Origin: JANPCX01 sp050916095
GTDB taxonomy: Bacteria > Pseudomonadota > Gammaproteobacteria > Burkholderiales > Burkholderiaceae_C
Direction: 5' to 3'
Length of the DNA: 64,000 nt
Assembly (NCBI GenBank): GCA_050916095.1
Contig: CP050901.1
Coordinates: 2,976,001 to 3,040,000 of the forward strand
Position 1 is the first letter of the stretch. The number at the start of each line of letters is the position of its first letter. A program made the position numbers and the translations under genes. A model generated the notes under the pieces. That model was given only the letters and a program-made list of their open reading frames with translations, was not told where the DNA came from and ran no database searches. Shown here in pieces: positions 1 to 8,988 of the stretch.

Positions 1-1946
1 ACTGAAGCCACTGGCGTGGGCACCGTGGTGAGGGTCAGTGCGTTCGGGCTGGTGATGGTCCAGACAAAACTGGCGCTGCTGCTGTTGATGCCATCGCTGG
101 CAGCCACGACCACGTTGTAGCTGCCATTGGCTGTGGGTGTGCCCGTGATAAGGCCTGTGGTGGCATTCAAACTCAAACCTGTGGGCAAGCCGGTGGCGCT
201 GTAGCGCAAGGCGTCGCCGTTGGGGTCAGAGACGCTGACCTGCAAGGTCAAGGCAACGTTGGCGTTGCTGGTTCGTGCACCCGGGTTGGTGATGACTGGG
301 GTGACGCTGGGGTTGGGGTTGGCCGCAACGCCCAAGCGCAAAATTTTGGATTCGGACGGCACACCGGCTTGGTCAAAGACAAACACCATGTAGAAACCCG
401 GCGTGGCCTCACCCGCTTTGGTGGGCGCTTGCACGGTGAGCGTGCCGCCATTGGCGCTGAACGCCAGATCTACAAACCGCTGCTCCATGTTGAAGCCGTG
501 GGTGCTAGAGCCGGTTTTGAGCAAAGTGACGCGGCTGATGCTGGTGGCACCGCTGGTTTGGAGCGCAAACGTTTTACCGATCTCCAACCAATCGGGTGTC
601 GTGGTGATGCTGGGGCGTGATGCACGACCACCATTGGATTGGAAAAAGTACGGCGGGTAGTAAATCTGCGCGTTCAGTTGGTTCTTGTTGGGATCGTTGG
701 GATTAAGACCACCTCCCCCAGTGATGAGCACACTGGCGTCGGGCAAGAGCAAGGCGTTGGAGTGGTAAAGCAAGGGTTTGGCACCAGCAGCACCCTGCAA
801 CCACTGGCCTGTTTGCGGATTCCAAATTTCTGCAACCGTGTTCACACCCGTCAGCTCATTCCACACTTGGCTGCCGCCTGTGGCCAGGACTTGGCCATCG
901 GCCAACAAGGTGCCAGTGACCAAACGGCGCTGGCTGGACATGGACTGGGTGGGCGTCACCACCGGGGTGCCGCTGGTGACGTCAATGACGATGGCCCCGT
1001 TGGAGTTACCACCGAACTGCAAGATGCGACCCGGCCTGAACATGGCGGCACTGGCGTCGGGGCTGCCGTACTGGCCGGCAAAACTACCCGCAGCTGTCAG
1101 GCCACCATCGCCCGTGGTGTTGATGAAGTACATGCTGCCGTTGGCGTCATAACCAAACAAGCGGCCATCGGGCATCACAAAGTTGCGGGGGTAGTAGTAG
1201 TTGAGGCTGTTGGTGGTTGCGTTGTTCAGGGTGCGGAATACGCCGCTGGCGCTGCGGATTTCGGGACGGTCGGTGCCGCCCAAACCGCTTTGGATATAGG
1301 TTTCGCCGTTGGTCAGCGTGGTGGAAGTGGAGTACCAGCGCGAGCGCTGCATATTGCCCGCACGGGTCAGGCTGTTGTTGCTGGCGCTAAAAACGTTGCT
1401 GGCGTTGTTGCCGCTGTTCAGCGTGGTACTGCCATTCCAGTTGTCACCACCGGCTAAAAACACAGCGGGCGTGCTGGTGCTGGGGGTAGGGGGCAGCAAA
1501 AGCTGCGAACCACAAAAAATATCAACCCCGGTTGAGTTCGCAAAAGTCATGTGCCCGAGCGCTGGCGAACCGGTGCTGTCCCAGGTGTTGTAGTTGAAGC
1601 TACCTGTCTGCGTGCCGTCCGCTTTGCTGCCATAACTCAGCACCCGGCTGTCAGGTAACAAAACCGCATGCACCGCCACGCCGGGCCAGTTGTAGACCGG
1701 GGACCACATGCCTTTGACGTGGGCATCGGCAGGAACAGTCACCGTGGGGAAAAAGGACTTGGCCTGAAGCTGGACTTTGCCTTCGGCCAGGGGCGCGGCA
1801 TTGGCACTCTTACCTGAACCGGTCAGCACTTCAGGAGCGCTGCCTTGACCACCACCACAGGAGGCCAACAACAAAATACCGCTCAGCCCCAACAGCGATA
1901 AGCAATAGGCGCGAAGGGGAAGCAAACCAAGGGAGGTGGTGATCAA
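1..1946 (-). CDS. Copper radical oxidase-like (galactose/glyoxal oxidase fold) lipoprotein, C-terminus cut by window edge
   Basis: The minus-strand frame is open from the left edge for 648 codons. A lipoprotein signal (lipobox LLASC, Cys30, then Gly-rich) precedes a Kelch-type propeller, an all-beta galactose-oxidase C-terminal domain (DUF1929-like, about 445-540) and a putative Ig domain (about 555-632) that reaches the edge. The residues expected of a copper radical oxidase all fall in matching contexts: Cys145 in DIFCGS and Tyr205 in SRWYST (the Cys-Tyr cofactor pair), Tyr394-His395 in LLYHSN, and His483 in STHGFN. Such enzymes oxidise an alcohol or aldehyde with O2, giving H2O2. The substrate cannot be read from sequence. 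The start is uncertain: TTG at 1946 gives a normal signal peptide, while ATG at 2015 adds 23 residues. Neither has a clear Shine-Dalgarno. Numbering is from the TTG. Confidence 0.8.
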   Translation of the reverse strand, partial: MITTSLGLLPLRAYCLSLLGLSGILLLASCGGGQGSAPEVLTGSGKSANAAPLAEGKVQLQAKSFFPTVTVPADAHVKGMWSPVYNWPGVAVHAVLLPDSRVLSYGSKADGTQTGSFNYNTWDSTGSPALGHMTFANSTGVDIFCGSQLLLPPTPSTSTPAVFLAGGDNWNGSTTLNSGNNASNVFSASNNSLTRAGNMQRSRWYSTSTTLTNGETYIQSGLGGTDRPEIRSASGVFRTLNNATTNSLNYYYPRNFVMPDGRLFGYDANGSMYFINTTGDGGLTAAGSFAGQYGSPDASAAMFRPGRILQFGGNSNGAIVIDVTSGTPVVTPTQSMSSQRRLVTGTLLADGQVLATGGSQVWNELTGVNTVAEIWNPQTGQWLQGAAGAKPLLYHSNALLLPDASVLITGGGGLNPNDPNKNQLNAQIYYPPYFFQSNGGRASRPSITTTPDWLEIGKTFALQTSGATSISRVTLLKTGSSTHGFNMEQRFVDLAFSANGGTLTVQAPTKAGEATPGFYMVFVFDQAGVPSESKILRLGVAANPNPSVTPVITNPGARTSNANVALTLQVSVSDPNGDALRYSATGLPTGLSLNATTGLITGTPTANGSYNVVVAASDGINSSSASFVWTITSPNALTLTTVPTPVAS

Positions 1947-2182
1947 GATGATGTTCCAGAGACAAAGTCGATAAATCTTGCAGAACCTCGCGCAGCGCGC
2001 GTGAAACCGACACATGGCGGGCGCGAGTATTCAGATCGCAGGTACATCGCGGCAGCCCGCGTTCGAGGGGGCAGGTCAAAAACTGCGGAAGAATTCACGC
2101 CACGCGAGGACCGCGACACAAAGAAGTCAGGGGAAAACAACGCCGACGTCGCGAAGCGCGAACGCGCTCGCACCAGTCGGTG

Positions 2183-3442
2183 TCAGGCGGCTCGGGTTTG
2201 TGCGCTCTCGTCTTTGGCCATGACGACCCGGTTACGCCCCGCCCGTTTGGCCTCATAAAGCGCAGCATCGGCACGCTCAAACAGGTGCCCCGCAGATTCG
2301 CCGAGTTTGAGTTGGGCCACGCCCAGGCTGGCAGTCACATCGCCGACCAGCTCGAAGGCTGAGCCTCCGAGTTCGTTCAGAATCATGCGGGCCGTGGCCA
2401 CTGCGCCGGCGATGTCGGTGGCGGGGCACAGCAAGGCGAACTCTTCGCCACCCACGCGGCCAAACACATCGCTGCGCCGGATAGCACGGCGCACGCGGTT
2501 GGCGGTTTCCTTCAGCACCGAGTCACCCACGGAGTGGCCGTATTCGTCGTTGACACGCTTGAAATGGTCGAGGTCAATCATGACCAAGGCCAGGTCGTCG
2601 CCGCGTTCGGTGGCTTGTTGCACATGGGTGGCCAGCAACTGGTTGAAGTGACGTTTGTTGGATGCGCCCGTCAGCCCGTCGAGTTCGGCCAGTCGGGTCA
2701 GGGTTCGGTTGGCGGCTTCCATGGGTTGCAGCACCTTGCGCGAGATCAGCCAGTTCACCACAGCCATCACGAGCAGCAACATGCCGGTGGTGCCCATCAG
2801 AAAAAGCGCAAACGCGTGGTCGCGTTTGTGGGTTTGCACCGCAACGGGCACCGAGACAATTTGCGCACCCACCACTTCGCCCATCTTCCAGCCAAACCCG
2901 GTTTGTTCACCATACAGGGCGCGCATCGACGCGGGGGCGACCGCTGGGTCGCTGTGGCAACGCAGGCAGCGGGCACTGTCCACCACGATGGGGCGAGAAA
3001 AGTGCATCAACTTGTCGGGCCCCTCGCCAGTGACGATGTAACTGTCGGTCGGCGCTCCCTGCACCCGAAAGCTGTTGACGACATCGGCCGTCCAGCCTGA
3101 CGCCTGGTTTTTGATGTTGGTCGGGTTCAGCGCCACCTCGCGGTAGGCATAACCTGGCGTGTTCTTGTACAGGTCAGCCAACATCGTGTGGGCCGCAAAC
3201 GACGGCACGGCCTCGCGATGAAAGCTGGCACCGGGCTCGTTGGCATTGGGCAGCACCACTTGCAAGTAGTCCACCGTGTATTTGCGAATGGACTCGGCAA
3301 TGCGCATTTGCATTTGCGCTGTTTGCCGAATCTCGTCCACCGATTTGTTGTCGAGCGTGGTCCACAGCAGGGCACTGCTGATGGCAATGGCCGCCGTGCC
3401 TATTCCAGCCAAGAGCAAGTTCAAGCGGGTGGAGGTTTTCAT
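2183..3442 (-). CDS. Membrane diguanylate cyclase with DUF3365/Tll0287-like CXXCH sensor domain
   Basis: This 419-residue protein makes the second messenger c-di-GMP from two GTP. A first membrane helix (about 8-28) is followed by a periplasmic domain of the DUF3365/Tll0287 type with a CLRCH motif (159-163), the pattern for covalent c-type haem. A second helix (about 209-234) leads to a cytoplasmic GGDEF domain (about 250-410). The active-site motif is GGEEF (331-335), a form compatible with catalysis. An RxxD inhibitory site (R322-D325) lies five residues before it, so product inhibition is likely. The haem-type motif suggests redox or gas sensing, which is inference. The gene stands alone between the DUF4124-like gene and the copper-oxidase-like gene, all on the same strand. 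Confidence 0.88.
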   Translation of the reverse strand: MKTSTRLNLLLAGIGTAAIAISSALLWTTLDNKSVDEIRQTAQMQMRIAESIRKYTVDYLQVVLPNANEPGASFHREAVPSFAAHTMLADLYKNTPGYAYREVALNPTNIKNQASGWTADVVNSFRVQGAPTDSYIVTGEGPDKLMHFSRPIVVDSARCLRCHSDPAVAPASMRALYGEQTGFGWKMGEVVGAQIVSVPVAVQTHKRDHAFALFLMGTTGMLLLVMAVVNWLISRKVLQPMEAANRTLTRLAELDGLTGASNKRHFNQLLATHVQQATERGDDLALVMIDLDHFKRVNDEYGHSVGDSVLKETANRVRRAIRRSDVFGRVGGEEFALLCPATDIAGAVATARMILNELGGSAFELVGDVTASLGVAQLKLGESAGHLFERADAALYEAKRAGRNRVVMAKDESAQTRAA

Positions 3443-3543
3443 GGCGCCTGGACAGTGAAGGTGCGCCGCATTATTCCAGCAAGGTATTGCCGCGCATACG
3501 CCTTCTTCAATCAGAGCGTTGCGCTGGAGCCGCGTCGCCGCTG

Positions 3544-4239
3544 TCAGCGGCCACCAAACCCCGCCCGCCCTGCATCACTGGCCGCATTGCAGTCGTTTGC
3601 TTTTCTGGCAGAGCACAGACTGGCCGATGGTCGTGGCGGCGGCGGGGTGACTGGTCGCGCCACATGGGGTGGCGGCAAACCGCCTATGGGTGGGTTGTTG
3701 TAGCCAGGACGTTGACCCGGCACCACCACGATGACAGGGGGCATGTCCCTCTGACGCTCGGACCGTTCGCGGTCCGCACGTGCGATTTCGGCATCACGCT
3801 GCGCCTGCGCTTGGTTCAACCGCATGCGTTCAAGGGCCAAAGCTTCGTCGCGGTCTTGCTGGCGTTCGATTTGTCGCTGCACGCGTTCATTGACCGCTTG
3901 CGCTTCTTGTTTGGCTTCTTGCCGCGCCTTCTCGCGGCGCTTCTCAGCGACTTCCGGGTCTTCCGTCGGGACTGTCCAGCTTCTCTCGGTCAGGCCGCCC
4001 TGGTCGGCGGGTCGATCCGTGAACAAAATGCTGCCGTCTTTTTGGCGCTGCTGGTAAATTTTTCCTGACGACCTTGGCGCAGCCGGAGTCGTCGCAGCCG
4101 ACCCCGCCGCAGATGCCCGGGATTCGGGTGGAATCGGGTTAGGCGCTGGCGCAGCAGGTGTGCTTTGGGCTTGACACAACCATGGCGCAAAGCACAGAAC
4201 CAAAGTCAGCAGGGGCCAAGGGTCATAACGGCGTCGCAT
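3544..4239 (-). CDS. DUF4124-like envelope protein
   Basis: A signal peptide (about 1-24, ending LCQAQ) precedes an Ala/Pro-rich linker. A short segment GKIYQQRQKDGSILFTDRP matches the start of DUF4124 domains, which are common and uncharacterised in beta- and gammaproteobacteria. A long charged, Arg/Glu/Gln-rich stretch that is probably coiled-coil follows, then a Pro-rich tail with two Cys near the end. The ATG at 4239 is preferred because it opens directly into the signal peptide; a TTG at 4275 would add 12 residues. The gene lies just downstream of urtE, with no room for a separate terminator, so it may be read from the urt transcript. No function can be assigned. Confidence 0.75.
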   Translation of the reverse strand: MRRRYDPWPLLTLVLCFAPWLCQAQSTPAAPAPNPIPPESRASAAGSAATTPAAPRSSGKIYQQRQKDGSILFTDRPADQGGLTERSWTVPTEDPEVAEKRREKARQEAKQEAQAVNERVQRQIERQQDRDEALALERMRLNQAQAQRDAEIARADRERSERQRDMPPVIVVVPGQRPGYNNPPIGGLPPPHVARPVTPPPPRPSASLCSARKANDCNAASDAGRAGFGGR

Positions 4240-4279
4240 GGCGGCAATGCTACTGCGCAGCGCCGTCGAGCGCAAAGGC

Positions 4280-4972
4280 TCAGATGGACACCAAGGACCT
4301 CACGCCCTCCGCCTGCATGTCCGCCCCGCGCCCCCGCTTGACGATCTCACCGCGTTCCATCACCAGGTACTGGTCTGCCAACTCAGCCGCAAAGTCGTAG
4401 TACTGCTCCACCAGCACGATGGCCATGGTTTTGCGGTCGGCGAGCATGCGAATGACGCGGCCAATGTCTTTGATGATGCTGGGCTGGATGCCTTCGGTGG
4501 GCTCGTCCAGCACCAGCACTTTGGGGCCTGCCGCCAGGGCGCGGGCAATGGCGAGTTGCTGCTGCTGGCCGCCGGAGAGGTCGCCGCCCCGTCGATTCAG
4601 CATCTGTTTGAGCACGGGAAAAAGTTCAAACAACTCGGCGGGCACGGGGGTTCCGCCGGGTTTGTAGGCCAAACCCATGGCCAGGTTTTCTTGCACCGTG
4701 AGGCGACCAAATATTTCGCGGCCCTGGGGCACGTAACCCAAGCCTGCTCTCACCCGCTCGTAGGGGGGCAGCCGTGTGATGTTGTGGCCATCGAGTTGAA
4801 TGCTGCCGCTCTTGACGGGCACCACACCCATCAAACTTTTGAGCAAGGTGGTTTTGCCTACACCGTTGCGACCCAGCACCACGGTGACTTCGCCCAGGCG
4901 GGCTTCGAATGCGACGTTGCGCAGGATGTGCGAACCGCCGTAGTACTGGTTGATGCCTTCAACCTTGAGCAT
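4280..4972 (-). CDS. urtE: Urea ABC transporter ATP-binding subunit UrtE
   Basis: This 230-residue LivF-type ATPase is one of the two nucleotide-binding subunits that drive high-affinity urea import by UrtABCDE at the inner membrane. Walker A is GRNGVGKT (34-41), the ABC signature is LSGGQ (132-136) and Walker B is VLVLDEP (152-158). Length is normal for the family. It is the last of five collinear urt genes. A perfect 27-bp inverted repeat (4983-5052) separates it from urtD, unlike the urtB/C/D junctions, which overlap. The assignment as UrtE rather than a branched-chain amino-acid LivF rests on position next to a UrtA-type binding protein and the extended UrtB. Confidence 0.93.
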   Translation of the reverse strand: MLKVEGINQYYGGSHILRNVAFEARLGEVTVVLGRNGVGKTTLLKSLMGVVPVKSGSIQLDGHNITRLPPYERVRAGLGYVPQGREIFGRLTVQENLAMGLAYKPGGTPVPAELFELFPVLKQMLNRRGGDLSGGQQQQLAIARALAAGPKVLVLDEPTEGIQPSIIKDIGRVIRMLADRKTMAIVLVEQYYDFAAELADQYLVMERGEIVKRGRGADMQAEGVRSLVSI

Positions 4973-4982
4973 GAACGTCCCC

Positions 4983-5052
4983 CGTCATTCCCGCGAAAGC
5001 GGGAATCCATGAAGTGAGTCCGGACTGGATTCCCGCTTTCGCGGGAATGACG
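4983..5052. repeat. Perfect 27-bp inverted repeat, urtD-urtE spacer
   Basis: Positions 4983-5009 are the exact reverse complement of 5026-5052, with a 16-nt centre. Each arm also holds its own small hairpin (TTCCCGC GAAA GCGGGAA). The arms begin CGTCATTCCCGCGAAAGC, a repeat type widespread in Proteobacteria. It fills most of the 98-bp gap between urtD and urtE and would form a stable hairpin in the urt mRNA just before urtE. There is no poly-U tail, so it is not a classical terminator; stabilising upstream mRNA or reducing urtE expression are possible roles. Confidence 0.9.
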
Positions 5053-5070
5053 AAGGGGCTCATGGCGGGT

Positions 5071-5961
5071 TCAACGACCAAGGTACACCTCCACCACTTT
5101 TTCGTTCGTCTGCACATCAGCGAGTGCCCCCTCCGCCAGCACACTGCCCTCGTGCAACACGGTGACTTTTTTGCTCGACTTGCCTTGGGTTAACTCACCA
5201 ATGAATTTCATGTCGTGCTCCACCACCACCAGCGAGTGCTGGCCTTCCAGCGACAAGAACAATTCAGCCGTGCGTTCGGTTTCCTCGTCGGTCATGCCCG
5301 CCACGGGCTCGTCGAGCAACAGCAGTTTGGGGTCTTGCATCAAGAGCATGCCTATCTCCAGCCACTGCTTTTGGCCGTGGGACAACAAACCCGCCGTGCG
5401 CGTGGCGCTGTCCTTGAGGTGGATCAGCGCGAGCATGTTGCCGATTTTGTCTTGCCGTTCACCCGTCAGCCGAAAACCCATTGCCGCACGCACGCTGCGA
5501 TCTGCTTTGAGGGCCAGCTCCAGGTTCTCAAACACACTGAGCTGCTCAAACACGGTGGGCTTTTGAAACTTGCGACCAATGCCGACCGAGGCGATTTGGT
5601 TTTCGCGCATGCGCAGCAAATCGATCGTCGAACCGAAATGAGCCTTGCCAGCGTCGGGTTTGGTTTTGCCTGTGATCACATCCATCATCGTCGTCTTGCC
5701 CGCACCATTGGGGCCAATGATGCAGCGCAGCTCGCCAAGGCTGATGTTGAGCGACAGTTTGTTCAGTGCCTTGAAGCCATCAAAGCTCACCGTGATGTCG
5801 TCCAAATACAGAATGGCGCCGTGGGCTGCGTCGAGTTCGCCCTCGTGCACCAACCGGCCATAACTGGCTTCGCGCCCCCCGGAGTAACCAGCGCCCAGCG
5901 CCTTTTTTCGTTCCCAGTCGGCACGAACTTGCGCGCCTGCTTCCATCAAGTCGGGCGTCAT
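5071..5961 (-). CDS. urtD: Urea ABC transporter ATP-binding subunit UrtD
   Basis: This 296-residue LivG-type ATPase partners UrtE beneath the UrtB/UrtC permease. Walker A is GPNGAGKT (83-90), the signature is LSHGQ (193-197), Walker B is LLLLDEP (213-219) and the switch His is H249 in VVVEHD. An N-terminal extension of about 45 residues precedes the ATPase core. The ATG at 5961 overlaps the urtC stop by four bases (ATGA), showing translational coupling and fixing the start. The open frame continues upstream to 6285, but that part lies inside urtC and is a shadow. Confidence 0.93.
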   Translation of the reverse strand: MTPDLMEAGAQVRADWERKKALGAGYSGGREASYGRLVHEGELDAAHGAILYLDDITVSFDGFKALNKLSLNISLGELRCIIGPNGAGKTTMMDVITGKTKPDAGKAHFGSTIDLLRMRENQIASVGIGRKFQKPTVFEQLSVFENLELALKADRSVRAAMGFRLTGERQDKIGNMLALIHLKDSATRTAGLLSHGQKQWLEIGMLLMQDPKLLLLDEPVAGMTDEETERTAELFLSLEGQHSLVVVEHDMKFIGELTQGKSSKKVTVLHEGSVLAEGALADVQTNEKVVEVYLGR

Positions 5962-7100
5962 GATTTTTCTTCTCGCTCTTTGTCGCCTGACACTTTTCGC
6001 CACAAACCAATCAGGCCCTGCGGCAAAAATAACGTCACTGCAATGAACAATCCACCCAGCACAAACAACCAATACTCGGGTGCCACTTGGGTGAACCAGC
6101 TCTTGGCACCATTGACAAAAAACGCGCCGATGATGGGCCCGATGAGGGTGCCACGACCCCCGACTGCCGCCCAAATTGCCATCTCGATGCTGGCTGCGGG
6201 CGACATCTCGCCCGGGTTGATGATGCCGACCTGCGGTACGTAGAGCGCACCCGCCACGGCACACATCACCGCAGAAATCACCCAAATGGCCAGCTTGTAG
6301 TGCAGCGGGTTGTAGCCGGTGAACATGACACGCGATTCGGCATCACGAATGGCTTGCAGCACGCGGCCAAATTTGCTTTTCACCAACCACCTGGCCATCA
6401 CAAAGAATCCGATGAGGGTGAGCCCAGTCAATACAAACAACGTCATGCGCGTTGTCGGCGTGGCGATGGTGACGCCCAAAATTCGTTTGAAATCGGTGAA
6501 ACCGTTGTTGCCGCCGAAGCCCGTTTCATTGCGAAAGAACAGCAACATGGCCGCAAAGGTGAGCGCCTGCGTGATGATGGAAAAGTAAACGCCCTTGATG
6601 CGCGAGCGAAACGCAAAGTAGCCAAACACCCACGCCAACAAACCCGGCACCAGAACCACCAGCAAGAGCGTCGCTACAAAACTGTCGCTCAGTGCCCAAT
6701 GCCAAGGCAGCTCCTTCCAATCCAGGAACACCATGAAGTCGGGCAGGTCAGACTTGTAGTTGCCGTCACGGCCAATCTGGCGCATCAGGTACATGCCCAT
6801 GGCATAACCACCCAGCGCGAAAAAAACGCCATGGCCCAGGGACAAAATGCCGGTGTAACCCCAGATCAAATCCATGGCCAAGGCGCAAATGGCATAACAC
6901 ATGATCTTGCCGACCAGCGAGACGGCGTAGTCACTGAAATGCAGTGGGTTGCCTTCGGGCACCACGAGGTTGAGCACGGGCGCCAGCACGACGATGACCG
7001 TGAGCGCGGCCAGGACGCCCAGCCAAGATTTGGGGCTGAGCAGCGAGGTCGTGGGGCCGACGACGGCGGCTTGCGTGGCTGTGGCTGTGGCTGCGCTCAT
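5958..7100 (-). CDS. urtC: Urea ABC transporter permease UrtC
   Basis: This 380-residue polytopic protein of the LivM type is one of two membrane subunits forming the urea channel. After a short hydrophilic N-terminus (MSAATATATQ) come several hydrophobic helices, including WLGVLAALTVIVVLAPVLNL, and conserved LivM-like stretches such as GVFFALGGYAMGMYLM and GRVLQAIRDAESR. The ATG at 7100 overlaps the urtB stop by four bases, which fixes the start against the longer open frame reaching 7685. The stop overlaps urtD in the same way. Tight coupling of B, C and D suggests fixed stoichiometry. Confidence 0.93.
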   Translation of the reverse strand: MSAATATATQAAVVGPTTSLLSPKSWLGVLAALTVIVVLAPVLNLVVPEGNPLHFSDYAVSLVGKIMCYAICALAMDLIWGYTGILSLGHGVFFALGGYAMGMYLMRQIGRDGNYKSDLPDFMVFLDWKELPWHWALSDSFVATLLLVVLVPGLLAWVFGYFAFRSRIKGVYFSIITQALTFAAMLLFFRNETGFGGNNGFTDFKRILGVTIATPTTRMTLFVLTGLTLIGFFVMARWLVKSKFGRVLQAIRDAESRVMFTGYNPLHYKLAIWVISAVMCAVAGALYVPQVGIINPGEMSPAASIEMAIWAAVGGRGTLIGPIIGAFFVNGAKSWFTQVAPEYWLFVLGGLFIAVTLFLPQGLIGLWRKVSGDKEREEKS

Positions 7101-8725
7101 GTTTCGGCACTCCGGCCCTTCATCGCAAATATCCCCTGCGGTCGCTTCTGAATGAACACGACGATCAGCACCAAAACAATGATCTTGGCCAACACCGCCC
7201 CCGTCCAACCCTCCAGAAACTTGTTGAGCACACCCAGCCCCAAAGCGGCGTAGACAGTGCCCGCCAACTGGCCTACCCCGCCCAGCACCACCACCATGAA
7301 GGAGTCCACGATGTAACCCTGGCCCAAATCGGGCCCCACATTGCCAACCTGGGACAAAGCACAACCCGCCAGGCCAGCAATACCGGAGCCGAGGGCGAAT
7401 GCATAGGTATCCACCCTGGCCGTGTTCACGCCCATGCAGGCCGCCATCGGGCGGTTTTGCGTCACGCCACGGACAAAAAGGCCCAGCCGGGTGCGCGAGA
7501 TCAGCAGCGACACACCCACCAACACCAGCACCGCAAACACGATGATGGCCAAGCGGTTGTAGGGCAAAGTGAGGTTGCTCATCACCTCCACGCCGCCCGA
7601 TAGCCACGCGGGGTTTTCCACTTGCACGTTTTGCGCTCCGAAGAGAGAGCGCACGCTTTGCATCAGGACCAGACTGATCCCCCACGTGGCGAGCAGCGTT
7701 TCCAGCGGGCGGCCATAGAGCCAGCGAATCACACCACGCTCCATCACCGCACCAACAAGCGCGGCCACCAAAAATGAGCTTGGTATGGCCAGCAACATGT
7801 AATAGTCAAAGTAATGCGGCACATAGGCGCGAAACAAGTTTTGCACCACATAGGTAGCATAGGCACCAATCATCATCAGCTCGCCATGGGCCATGTTGAT
7901 GACGCCCATCAAACCATAGGTGATGGCCAATCCCAAGGCCACCAGCAGCAAGATGGAGCCCAGGCTCACGCCCGTGAATACAACACCCAGGCGTTCGCCC
8001 CATACCAAACGAGACGACACCGCATTCAGTGACGCTTGCAGTGCAGCGCGCACTTGCGGGTCATCCTCCGCGCCGGGTTGCAAGCGCTCCATGAGCAAAC
8101 TTTTGGTGGCACCTTGGTAGCTGCTGCCCAGCGCCGATGCTGCTTGCAGTCGCTTGGCCTTGTCGGGCGATGCAATCAAGAGGGCCGAGCGCAGCAGACC
8201 CAGTTCGGCTTTTAACTTCTCATCGGTTTCGACAGCCAAGGCTTTGTCTATCAAAGGCAAGCGGCTGTCGTCAGGTTGTTCTTTGAGTTGTTTGATGGCC
8301 GAGGCACGCGCCGGCACGTCACCCGACAGCAGCTTGAGTGATGCAAGCGCGCTTTCGATTTCGCTGCGTAGTCGGTTGTTGTTGCTCACGTCTTCAGCAT
8401 CAGCCGGCAAAGCAGCCTCCGCACCTTTTGCAAGAGACATGGTCTTGCCATCACGCTGCACAAACACCAACTCGCCCGCCACTTTGACTTCGTCGTTCAG
8501 CAGCGATTGCAAGAATGATTCGAGGCTTGGATCTGAAGCGAGAACGGCTTGCGCAATGGCAGCAGAACGTTCGTCGTTGTCACCGATGGCCATGGCTCGG
8601 GCTTGCGTCAAAGTGACGGCTTGCGCGACCTGGAAACCAGGCAAGCAAACAAGCAGTACCAGCAACAGCCTGACCAGACGATGGGTCACACAGGGCAGCA
8701 CCAGATTGGGCAGTGAAGCATTCAT
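7097..8725 (-). CDS. urtB: Urea ABC transporter permease UrtB with long N-terminal extracytoplasmic domain
   Basis: This LivH-type permease subunit has about 542 residues, much longer than LivH because of an N-terminal region of about 240 residues. That region has a signal peptide (RLLLVLLVCLPGFQVAQA) and an Ala/Leu/Asp-rich, probably helical domain, an arrangement known for proteobacterial UrtB. The membrane domain follows (GSILLLVALGLAITYGLMGV, then NMAHGELMMIGAYATYV, a LivH hallmark). ATG 8725 is chosen because it opens into the signal peptide; ATG 8761 would add 12 residues. No strong Shine-Dalgarno marks either. A 264-bp gap holding an inverted repeat separates it from urtA. Confidence 0.92.
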   Translation of the reverse strand: MNASLPNLVLPCVTHRLVRLLLVLLVCLPGFQVAQAVTLTQARAMAIGDNDERSAAIAQAVLASDPSLESFLQSLLNDEVKVAGELVFVQRDGKTMSLAKGAEAALPADAEDVSNNNRLRSEIESALASLKLLSGDVPARASAIKQLKEQPDDSRLPLIDKALAVETDEKLKAELGLLRSALLIASPDKAKRLQAASALGSSYQGATKSLLMERLQPGAEDDPQVRAALQASLNAVSSRLVWGERLGVVFTGVSLGSILLLVALGLAITYGLMGVINMAHGELMMIGAYATYVVQNLFRAYVPHYFDYYMLLAIPSSFLVAALVGAVMERGVIRWLYGRPLETLLATWGISLVLMQSVRSLFGAQNVQVENPAWLSGGVEVMSNLTLPYNRLAIIVFAVLVLVGVSLLISRTRLGLFVRGVTQNRPMAACMGVNTARVDTYAFALGSGIAGLAGCALSQVGNVGPDLGQGYIVDSFMVVVLGGVGQLAGTVYAALGLGVLNKFLEGWTGAVLAKIIVLVLIVVFIQKRPQGIFAMKGRSAET

Positions 8726-8836
8726 CGAGAAGGGCCCACTCGCGTGGGCACAGAACATCATTCCATTGAAGGCCTGGGGCGCATCACGCGCCCCAGGAAG
8801 CTATTGATGTTTACCTTTTTCATGACAACCTTCAGC

Positions 8837-8933
8837 CCGTTCGCCCTGACCCTTCGACGGGGCTCAGGACAGGACCTGTCGAAGGGCCCTGCACCGAGGC
8901 ACGCGCTGGCTTCGACAGGCTCAGCCCGAACGG
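8837..8933. repeat. Imperfect inverted repeat, urtA-urtB spacer
   Basis: The left arm begins CCGTTCGCCCTGACCCTTCG. The reverse complement of the right arm begins CCGTTCGGGCTGAGCCTGTC, so the outer arms pair imperfectly. An inner pair (CTTCGACGGG... against ...CCTGTCGAAGGG) gives a further hairpin. A related copy occurs at 18974-19068. The CTTCGACAGGCTCAGC core is a repeat type common in Burkholderiales intergenic DNA. It lies within the urt operon between the binding-protein gene and the permease genes, where a hairpin could help keep urtA mRNA more abundant than the downstream genes. Confidence 0.85.
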
Positions 8934-8988
8934 TGTGTGGTCTCGCAATTCATGTAAATCTCAACACGCAATCAGATTAAGACCCCAA

